DNA of 9,819 bases, taken from positions 1-9,819 of the forward strand of contig JAFGGF010000381.1 of NCBI GenBank assembly GCA_016930735.1. The letters run 5' to 3'. A program made the position numbers and the translations under genes. This DNA comes from Prolixibacteraceae bacterium. GTDB taxonomy: Bacteria; Bacteroidota; Bacteroidia; Bacteroidales; Prolixibacteraceae. Under the pieces are notes generated by a model. That model was given only the letters and a program-made list of their open reading frames with translations. It did no database searches and had not been told where the DNA came from. Below are positions 1 through 6,115 of the stretch, in pieces (within the stretch, counting starts at the first letter, position 1; every line of letters begins with the position of its first letter).

Positions 1-294
1 AAAACCGCTTATAACGGCGATAGTTGAACCTCCCAGATTCAATTCGGTAACCTTTCTGTTTTCGAGTTTTGAAAACAGGAAACGATAGAACAGAGGCATC
101 AGAATAAGAGTAGAAATTGAAACTCTGGCCAACCTGTTCAGGTCATCGCTGAATGCCAACATGCGGAATAAGTTATCCAGTACCGGTTTATTAATTAAAA
201 CAGGTATTACGATGCAGAAAAGCCCTCCAATAATAATTTTCAAAAGAGGTAGCCTGATTATTTTTCTTATAGAATATTCTTGAATCCTTTTCAT
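1..294 (-). CDS. Membrane protein N-terminus, probable CPBP-family intramembrane protease (3' end beyond window)
   Basis: Only the first 98 codons are present; the gene continues past the left edge. The ATG at 292-294 opens a frame starting MKRIQEYSIRK, with no clear Shine-Dalgarno sequence. Hydrophobic segments lie near residues 17-34 and 57-74. Between and after them the text resembles the start of Bacteroidota CPBP (Abi/CAAX protease-like) proteins, notably YRFLFSKLENRKVTEL at about 70-85, which matches the family's Y-x-x-L...E-x-R-x-x-x-E-L pattern before the first core helix. The diagnostic EExxxR and later His motifs would lie outside the window, so catalytic competence cannot be judged. 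It follows the decayed lipoprotein gene by 35 bases on the same strand and may share its transcript. It could also be another polytopic membrane protein. The CPBP call is pattern recognition of a short fragment. Confidence 0.5.
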   Translation of the reverse strand, partial: MKRIQEYSIRKIIRLPLLKIIIGGLFCIVIPVLINKPVLDNLFRMLAFSDDLNRLARVSISTLILMPLFYRFLFSKLENRKVTELNLGGSTIAVISGF

Positions 295-329
295 TCGTTT
301 TTTTTTAAAACATTTCTACAGTGATATTC

Positions 330-1795
330 TTATGCAATAGCAGGCATTGGTTGTATCATCAGTTCCTGCCCTCTCATCCCGTTGGTCATTATTACGGCTC
401 CGTTCAAAGCGTAACTTTTTCCCCGGATTCATGTACCGGCATTTTCAATGATTTCAGGTGCGAATTTGTATCTGTATCCGGATCAAGATTACCTTGCTCC
501 GTTAGTTGTAAAACAAGGATATCAGATAAAAACTCGGTAACAGAACCACTTTGAAAAACCGTGCTGCCGGTAGCCAATTCTTTTGTATCGGCTCTTTTTA
601 CACCATATTGTTTGCCCCATTCAATTTTGAAATCATTCATCAACACGATACTTACACCCGGAATGTTGAGCTTTGTCATTTGTTCCTGCAAATTATTTGT
701 TTGCAGGGTATCGTAATGATCTTTATACAACCAGTTTTCAATTGAATGCATATCGACCAATGAGTTTTCAATGCTTTTCACACGTTCATCTTCATCCGCT
801 GAATTCAGTTGTATGGCTCTATTTCCTGTGTCAGGATAAAGTTCAGCCGTTTTTTGATAATTATGATTTGCCTTCAGATATAAAACATTTTTGAAGTAAT
901 CGAAAGCGAGGTTGAAATTCATAAGCAATGGCAATCCAACAGTCAGGTTGGTATGGCCTCCACCGGTTTCGTCTTCGGTAAATACAGCCTCCACGTTTTG
1001 AATTTCAAACATTCCGACTTTAATAAAATCGATTGTACTTTCGAAACCATAAATCGGGCCTGACGCGCCATAGCCTAAAAGTGTTTTCTCCTCGCCCTCA
1101 CTTACCTGAAATGTTTCGTTTAAAACAAGTGAAACCGGATAAATACCTCCCAGGTCGATGTAAAGCCGGGTGTTGGTTGTTTTATTATTGAAGCTGATTT
1201 TAACCGGAATACTATACGAACCACTGGAGTCGGGTTCCATTTTAAGGCTACAATCGAAAGCCTTTGAATTAAATTTATTTTCTGGATGTAATACCACCAA
1301 TTGTTTATCGAAGTCGAATTCAGTGATAAAATTTTTAAAGAACATGCCACAAAGCTGGCCCGCTATTCCGGGAAACATTTTATAAAAACCCTGTTCGGGA
1401 GGGCTTACAATGGCAGGCTGGTCTTTAAAAATTATTCCATTGAATTCAATATTGGGGCACGATGCAGTTTCGGAATCGATTCCTTCGCCTTCGCCTGCCC
1501 CTGTAATATTAACATCTTCACCGTAAATGAACCCTAAACTATCGGTTTGTTCGTTTCCAAAAAACCAAAGTTCATCCCACATCACACCATTATCGATCAG
1601 CAGGTTTATTTTTACATCGTTCATCGTGGCTTTCACTATAATGTTCATCCCGTTAAACTCAAAAGGGATTTCAACCTTATCGGGCGAACCTTTTAGTTGG
1701 TTGCTCCCAACGCCTTTCCCCGGATTATTGTTCCGACATGCAACCATCAGGGCTGACAAAACAAGCAAGGTTATAATGTGTAGTTTTCTGTTCAT
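330..1795 (-). pseudogene. Decayed lipoprotein: two retropepsin-like domains fused to an internally deleted serine hydrolase domain
   Basis: The ATG at 1795 opens 463 codons ending in TGA at 404-406. Residues 1-20 form a lipoprotein signal (ALMVAC, Cys20). Residues about 43-170 and 185-310 are two aspartyl-protease-like (retropepsin, clan AA) units: hydrophobic-D-x-G signatures are D68-N-G70 and D214-L-G216, and each unit ends in the typical pattern (MFFKNFITEFDFD; LMNFNLAFDYFKN). From about 340 a class C beta-lactamase/PBP4*-type domain begins (TVFQSGSV at 412-419, identical to the upstream gene), but it stops at EKVTL, just where the HLLSH region should follow. Past the stop, in another frame, bases 330 to about 396 read GAVIMTNGMRGQELM...PAIA, the usual C-terminal strand and helix of the same fold, ending in TAA. 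About 220 residues of the domain are therefore missing by comparison with the neighbour. SxxK is also altered to S418-V-T-E421. The retropepsin part could still be made as a truncated lipoprotein. Confidence 0.75.
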
Positions 1796-1812
1796 TGTCC
1801 TGAAATTGAAGT

Positions 1813-3051
1813 TTATTTAAAATATTGTCCGCCTGGCCAGTTATACAATTCAGCCAGGGCCGAAACTATTTCCATATCGAGCAGGTCGCCTGAATTGTCA
1901 TTTTGTGCCAAAACCATTCCCTGTCCTGTTTCAGGGAAAGCGAGGATAAAGAAGTATGATCCCGGGTAACTGTGCCCCGGATGAACCAAAGATAAGTATT
2001 TATCGCCGCCTTCAAGAAATATACCCAGGCCGTTATCGAGCGGAATGCCAAAAGCTCCGATAGGCAAAGCGATCTGGGGTGTAACCATTTCACGTAAGGT
2101 TTTTTGGTTGACTATTTTTTCTGATTTGCCATGATAGGAGTTCATAACTTCAATCAGCAATTTTGCCATATCGGTTGTGGTTGTGAACATTCCACCCTGA
2201 GCCCGTGCCCGGCTGTCCTGAACAACTTGTCGTGGTTCGCCTTCCGATGAATGGGGAAAAGCCATGTTTGCCGCCAGGTTATCTGGCAGTGGATATTGAA
2301 ATGTTGAATGATCCATTTTTAAGGGCTCGAAAATAATCTCACGGGCTATATCATTAAAAGATTTCTGAAACGTATCTTCTAAGATCAACTGTAATACGAC
2401 ATAAGCAATGTTTGAATAAGCCCATTTTTCGCCGGGAGTAAAAACCGGATAGGCAGGTTCATTTTTCGCCGGGTAACTGGCATCAAGAATTTGCGGTATG
2501 GTCGGCATCTCAACTGCAGTATCACGGCCAAAGTTTGTTCCGGGTAAACCGGACTGATGCGATAATAAATGCCTGACGGTTACAGGAATGTTTCTGTTAA
2601 ATGCATTTACCAGCATTTTCCACGAAGTCAGATAATCGTTGATGTCGGTGTCCAAATCAAAAATGCCTTTTTCGGCATAATGCATAATAATTAATGCTGT
2701 AACGAACTTGCATACCGACCCGCTTTGAAATACCGTATTTTCATTTATTTTATCCGGATTTCCATTTTTTAAATAACCATAACTTTTTTGCCATTCAATT
2801 TTATAATTGTCGATCAGTGTTATGTCTAACCCGGCAGCTTTGGCATTGGCCATCCGGTCTTTCAGTGTAGCTTTTTCACCGCTCTGTTTCGGACTGCCGT
2901 TTTCAGTAATATGGACATTCAGGTTGTTTTCAAAATAACTGATTTTACCAGCTATCTCCCTGATAGATTTTTTATTGCTCGTTTCATTTTTACATCCCGC
3001 AACTAACAGGAAAAGAAATAATGGGACAAGCAAAGAAATTCTAAAATTCAT
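1813..3051 (-). CDS. Lipoprotein serine hydrolase, class C beta-lactamase/PBP4* family
   Basis: This is a 412-residue predicted lipoprotein. The frame is open back to a TTG at 3060, but the ATG at 3049-3051 is the better start because it gives a clean signal MNFRISLLVPLFLFLLVAGC with lipobox VAGC (Cys20). Numbering from that ATG, the three active-site motifs of the family are present: S112-V-C-K115 (nucleophile and general base), Y212-S-N214, and H357-P-G359 in the KTG-equivalent position. RHLLSHQSGL at about 160-169 is another family landmark. Length is normal for the family (about 380-430). Members hydrolyse acyl-esters or amides, including esterases, D-amino-acid peptidases and PBP-like proteins; the substrate cannot be read from sequence, and true beta-lactamase activity is not implied. 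It precedes the decayed paralogous fusion by 17 bases, so both were probably one transcript. A BlaI/MecI-like palindrome lies about 115 bases upstream. Confidence 0.88.
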   Translation of the reverse strand: MNFRISLLVPLFLFLLVAGCKNETSNKKSIREIAGKISYFENNLNVHITENGSPKQSGEKATLKDRMANAKAAGLDITLIDNYKIEWQKSYGYLKNGNPDKINENTVFQSGSVCKFVTALIIMHYAEKGIFDLDTDINDYLTSWKMLVNAFNRNIPVTVRHLLSHQSGLPGTNFGRDTAVEMPTIPQILDASYPAKNEPAYPVFTPGEKWAYSNIAYVVLQLILEDTFQKSFNDIAREIIFEPLKMDHSTFQYPLPDNLAANMAFPHSSEGEPRQVVQDSRARAQGGMFTTTTDMAKLLIEVMNSYHGKSEKIVNQKTLREMVTPQIALPIGAFGIPLDNGLGIFLEGGDKYLSLVHPGHSYPGSYFFILAFPETGQGMVLAQNDNSGDLLDMEIVSALAELYNWPGGQYFK

Positions 3052-3164
3052 ATATTTCAATTTTTTATATGACGCTTAAAATAAAATAAGGTGACTTAAA
3101 TTTATGCGCATTTGGTTGGGGTAAAATGTACCAGCCTCATATAAAAAATATTAGAAATGAAAAT

Positions 3165-3180
3165 TCCTACATTTGTAGGA
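3165..3180. promoter_or_regulatory. BlaI/MecI-like operator palindrome in the divergent spacer
   Basis: TCCTACATTTGTAGGA is a perfect inverted repeat with 7-base arms and a 2-base centre. Its core CTACA-TT-TGTAG has the TACA-N2-TGTA form known for BlaI/MecI operators; the staphylococcal mec operator core is CTACATATGTAG. It sits about 115 bases before the serine hydrolase start and about 119 bases before the membrane LuxR-type gene, so it could serve either or both. No blaI/mecI or blaR1-like gene is in the window, so a regulator would have to act from elsewhere. The match is visible; the binding protein is inferred. Confidence 0.5.
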
Positions 3181-3230
3181 TACAGAAAAAAGAGTACTTT
3201 AAGGATTTTTGCGGATCGGCAATGAAATTA

Positions 3231-3262
3231 TTTGTATAATCCTTCTAATGGATGTTATTTTG
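3231..3262 (+). promoter_or_regulatory. Candidate Bacteroidota-type promoter for the LuxR-type membrane gene
   Basis: TTTG at 3231-3234 and TTATTTTG at 3255-3262 are separated by 20 bases. This approximates the Bacteroidota -33 TTTG and -7 TAnnTTTG arrangement, with one mismatch (second base of the -7 box). Transcription would begin about 30 bases before the ATG at 3299. AT-rich spacers give such matches by chance, so this is tentative. Confidence 0.35.
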
Positions 3263-3298
3263 AGTTATAAATTCAGCCCAGGCCAATAAAAAAATAAA

Positions 3299-4222
3299 AT
3301 GATTGAACTGGCTCATTTTGCACATTTTTTAAGCTTCAGTATTGGACTGGTAGCTATTTATATTTCGGTTTCATTGTATAAAACATTACAGTTAAAAGCA
3401 ATTAAAACCTATACTGCCATATTGCTGGGAATTAATCTTATAATTTTTATCCATATCCTCGAAGCATTTTTTAAAACTATTATTTCGGATGTTTTTTACG
3501 ACCTATGGTTCAGACCTGTATTCTGGTACCTGATTTTCCCCCTTGCAGTTATCAGGTTATTTATTGGAAACAGGTTTCTTTTCTTCATTTATCAACTTAA
3601 AAACAAAAAAATTCCTTCATGGATTAACAATCTTTTCATTGGGTTTCTTATCGTTTATATTTTATGGATCATCATTCCGTTTTCAGACTCTTCTGAAATA
3701 ATTCATTTAAATACTTATTCTATTACATTTATACATTTTATCCTGTTTTTTTCATTTGTTTTTGGCTCATTTATCCAAATCAGGAATACAATTAAAAATG
3801 AAATAATTAAAAAAAAATGGATTAAAGCTGTTGGCTGGTTTTTTCTGTTTTATGCATTTATCCTGTTCTTATTACGTTTAATAAATTTCCCGGTACACCG
3901 GATGCACGAAGATATCCAAATGCTTGGATTGGGAATATTGGCGCTGATTTTTAACCTGACAAATACTTTATTCTTAAAAAAAGTATTTAAAACAAATTTA
4001 AATATTGAAGAAAAAAACTCAAGACAGGTATTTTTTGAAAAATACAAAATTACAAACAGGGAGCAGGAAATAATCCTTCTGATTTGTGAAGGTAAAACCA
4101 ACAAAGAAATTGCTGAAAAACTTTTTATTACACCTGTAACTGTACGCGATCATTTATCAAGCATTTACAGGAAAGTAAACGTAAATAACCGAACCCGGCT
4201 TGCAGGAATGTTTAAACAATAA
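3299..4222 (+). CDS. Seven-helix membrane protein with C-terminal LuxR-type HTH (membrane-bound one-component regulator)
   Basis: The protein has 307 residues. About seven hydrophobic segments fall near residues 6-26, 38-57, 73-95, 110-127, 140-160, 176-194 and 206-226. A short linker follows, then a GerE/LuxR-type HTH at about 249-307: ITNREQEIILLICEGKTNKEI, then TPVTVRDHLSSIYRKVNV, matching the family pattern L-T-x-R-E-x-E...G-x-x-N-K-E-I-A...T-V-x-x-H. The architecture is a one-component regulator in which the membrane part probably senses a signal and the cytoplasmic tail binds DNA. No receiver or kinase domain is present, and the ligand is unknown. The ATG at 3299 follows an A-rich leader, usual for Bacteroidota. 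The gene is the only one on this strand, diverges from the serine hydrolase, and is much richer in AT than it. Likely targets are the divergent genes or itself, by position only. Confidence 0.85.
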   Translation: MIELAHFAHFLSFSIGLVAIYISVSLYKTLQLKAIKTYTAILLGINLIIFIHILEAFFKTIISDVFYDLWFRPVFWYLIFPLAVIRLFIGNRFLFFIYQLKNKKIPSWINNLFIGFLIVYILWIIIPFSDSSEIIHLNTYSITFIHFILFFSFVFGSFIQIRNTIKNEIIKKKWIKAVGWFFLFYAFILFLLRLINFPVHRMHEDIQMLGLGILALIFNLTNTLFLKKVFKTNLNIEEKNSRQVFFEKYKITNREQEIILLICEGKTNKEIAEKLFITPVTVRDHLSSIYRKVNVNNRTRLAGMFKQ

Positions 4223-4230
4223 TTAAAATA

Positions 4231-4247
4231 GTAAAATTATATTTTAC
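4231..4247 (-). terminator. Small AT-rich hairpin between convergent genes
   Basis: GTAAAAT-TAT-ATTTTAC is a perfect 7-base stem with a 3-base loop, in the 43-base gap between the plus-strand regulator and recX. On the minus strand the stem is followed by TATTTTAATT, a T-rich tail suited to ending recX transcription. On the plus strand no T-run follows. The stem has only one G-C pair at its base, so it would be weak. Confidence 0.4.
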
Positions 4248-4265
4248 CGAACAATGGAGAGATAT

Positions 4266-4739
4266 TTAATCTTTCACTACTTCATTCAAATGCCTGTGGA
4301 TATATTCAGGTTCAAATCCCCTGTTCTGGGTAAACCGGATAATTCTTGCCATTCTATCGAACCGGTTTTTACTATTTATGGATTTTGCCTTTTGACTCAT
4401 GGTCTGAAGTAACAATTTAACATAGCTTTCTTCTTCTATTTCTTTAAGACCGGTTTCGATTAAATCGCCGGGCAACCCTTTCTGCCTGCAGTAATATCTG
4501 ATTTTTATCCTGCCCCACTTACCTATTTTGAATTTATCGCGAACATAAGCTTTTACATACCTGTCATCATCAATAAATTTTTCCTGTTTCAACTCTTCCA
4601 CAACTGCTTCAGCATCGTACTTGTCGAGTCCCCATTCCATCAGTTTCTTTTTCATTTCCGGGGAACTTTTTTCGCTTTTGCTGCAAAGGTCAGCCGCCCT
4701 TGCAAAAGCTTGTTTTGTGGTGAGTTTTTCAGATTCCAT
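4266..4739 (-). CDS. recX: RecX family regulator of RecA
   Basis: A 157-residue protein of normal RecX length, acting in the cytoplasm. RecX binds RecA filaments and modulates (usually inhibits) strand exchange and SOS coprotease activity. The family's three-helix repeats can be followed: CSKSEKSSPEMKKKL at 19-33, FIDDDRYVKAYVRDK at 55-69, GKWGRIKIRYYCRQKGL at 73-89, and a third repeat with RIIRFTQNRGFEPEYIHRHL at 132-151. The D-D-R-Y and K-W-G-R-x-K-I signatures are the strongest evidence. The start is the ATG at 4737-4739. recA is not adjacent, which is common in Bacteroidota. The gene lies 95 bases after the propeller lipoprotein on the same strand and converges on the LuxR-type gene. An inverted repeat at 4755-4780 sits about 16-41 bases upstream of its start. 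Confidence 0.93.
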   Translation of the reverse strand: MESEKLTTKQAFARAADLCSKSEKSSPEMKKKLMEWGLDKYDAEAVVEELKQEKFIDDDRYVKAYVRDKFKIGKWGRIKIRYYCRQKGLPGDLIETGLKEIEEESYVKLLLQTMSQKAKSINSKNRFDRMARIIRFTQNRGFEPEYIHRHLNEVVKD

Positions 4740-4754
4740 AATCTTTACTGCAAA

Positions 4755-4780
4755 TTAGTAAGTTGCAATAAATTTACTAA
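4755..4780. repeat. Inverted repeat upstream of recX
   Basis: TTAGTAA at 4755-4761 and TTACTAA at 4774-4780 form a 7-base inverted repeat with a 12-base spacer, centred about 28 bases before the recX ATG, where a promoter or operator would lie. It could be a repressor site or a chance repeat in AT-rich DNA. No matching known operator is recognised. Confidence 0.3.
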
Positions 4781-4834
4781 AAAAGAGGCAATAAACAACT
4801 TTGTAAATAATCGGAGAAATGTGAATGTCTGATT

Positions 4835-6115
4835 TTAGTTTGGCAGAATATACACTGGTTGATCCGAATTCCCGCAAACAAATAAAGTCCCGCGGTGATC
4901 AATATATAAATAACGTTGATCATCGGCAATAAGAAGTGACTCAAATGTTTCAAAATCAGAAGTTTTATACACATGTGAACCAGGTATATACAAATAATAT
5001 TGATTTTCGAGCATACCAAAATTATTTCCAATCGGAAAAATTAAATGAGAAGGGGTTACGCTTCTAATTGTTTTATAAGTCACTCCAAAATCTGAAGACT
5101 TAAATATTGTATAACCATTCCTTTCAGCTAATATTACAATTTCGCTATAATTAGTAACATAACAACTTCTTACTCCTTCCGGGGAGTTCATTTGCTCCCA
5201 GGTTAAACCGTCGTCCCATGTACGAAAAATCTGCATTTGAGACTGGGCAACACAAATATGTGATCCATCATTCAACCGATAAACCCCTCCCATAATACTT
5301 GAATATGCCAATCCCACTGTATCCCGTTGCCAACTAATGCCTCTGTCCTTTGAACACCAGATTCCAAATGATTGCCTATACGCCCAGAAGTAATCATCAG
5401 AAGACACTGATAATTGATAATCTCCATTGTTTTCAGGGATTGGTTTTGTACATTGGCTCCATGATTCGCCCCAATCGGAGCTTTTATACAATCTTCCCTG
5501 CCCGGCACCGGCATACAATATTCCCTTGCTGTCAACCTCAAGGCATATAACACTTCCTGAGAATGATGAATTAATCAGTTCCCAATGAAAAAAATCTTCG
5601 CCATTTTTATACATATTCCCATTGGCAACCATTACAGAACGATGATTCATTGTATCAATAATCAGGTCATCGATTTTTGTTAGCAAACCACTTGAAATCA
5701 GGTTCCATCCTCCAGAAAAATAACTTATCCCTGAAATCCGTGTTTCAGTGAGAAACCTGTTTTGCGAGTCGTATATTTTCGCTTTTAATTTTTGTTCATT
5801 TGAATTTTTTCCGGTTTTCCAACGTGTGAGCATTCTGCCATTCCTGTTCGAATAAACAATCTGCTGATCAACAGTTCCCTCTCCTTCAGTCACCTCAATT
5901 TCCATTCTGAATTCTTTCTCCCCTTCAATAATAACAGATTCCATATCAATAATAACACCCACGCTATCGGGGAAATAATCACCTGCTTTCACTTGCTGGT
6001 CGTTACCGATCAGTTGAAAATCCACATCTTCAAGTATTTTCGAGCCTGGAAAGGGATATTTATCACACGAATAACATAGCAGTATGATAAGAAATAACAG
6101 GATTAACTTCCTCAT
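4835..6115 (-). CDS. Lipoprotein with Asp-box (BNR/sortilin-like) beta-propeller
   Basis: A 426-residue predicted lipoprotein: signal residues 1-17 end in LLCYSC with Cys17 as lipidation site. Residues about 28-130 look like a small beta-sandwich (Ig-like) domain, inferred from alternating hydrophobics only. From about 137 on, Asp-box repeats of the S-x-D-x-G-x-[ST]-W type recur: SSDWGESW at 212-219, SKDRGISW at 255-262, TWDDGLTW at 299-306, SSDFGVTY at 340-347, and a degenerate TSDFETF at 385-391. Spacing of about 37-45 residues fits one box per propeller blade. Such folds occur in sialidases, sortilins and Ycf48-like assembly factors; no sialidase catalytic RIP motif or Arg triad is evident, so a binding or scaffold role is likelier. 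Its ATG overlaps the stop of the upstream double-barrel gene by ATGA, so the two are probably coupled and act together at the outer membrane. Confidence 0.8.
   Translation of the reverse strand: MRKLILLFLIILLCYSCDKYPFPGSKILEDVDFQLIGNDQQVKAGDYFPDSVGVIIDMESVIIEGEKEFRMEIEVTEGEGTVDQQIVYSNRNGRMLTRWKTGKNSNEQKLKAKIYDSQNRFLTETRISGISYFSGGWNLISSGLLTKIDDLIIDTMNHRSVMVANGNMYKNGEDFFHWELINSSFSGSVICLEVDSKGILYAGAGQGRLYKSSDWGESWSQCTKPIPENNGDYQLSVSSDDYFWAYRQSFGIWCSKDRGISWQRDTVGLAYSSIMGGVYRLNDGSHICVAQSQMQIFRTWDDGLTWEQMNSPEGVRSCYVTNYSEIVILAERNGYTIFKSSDFGVTYKTIRSVTPSHLIFPIGNNFGMLENQYYLYIPGSHVYKTSDFETFESLLIADDQRYLYIDHRGTLFVCGNSDQPVYILPN

Noticed and set aside
404..1795. Annotating this as an intact hydrolase
   Set aside because: The domain lacks everything after EKVTL, has Glu for the catalytic Lys, and a C-terminal remnant lies out of frame downstream.
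3168..3175. TACATTTG as a -7 promoter box for the plus-strand regulator
   Set aside because: It fits TAnnTTTG exactly but has no TTTG about 20 bases upstream and lies over 120 bases from the start. It is better explained as part of the palindrome.
4777..5031. Minus-strand open frame overlapping the propeller gene's 3' end
   Set aside because: Out-of-frame shadow with no recognisable domain; the propeller frame explains the DNA. Other overlapping open frames across the window were discarded for the same reason.
4835..6115. Sialidase activity for the Asp-box protein
   Set aside because: Asp-boxes are present but no RIP motif or arginine triad is evident. Asp-boxes are shared by many non-enzymatic propellers.
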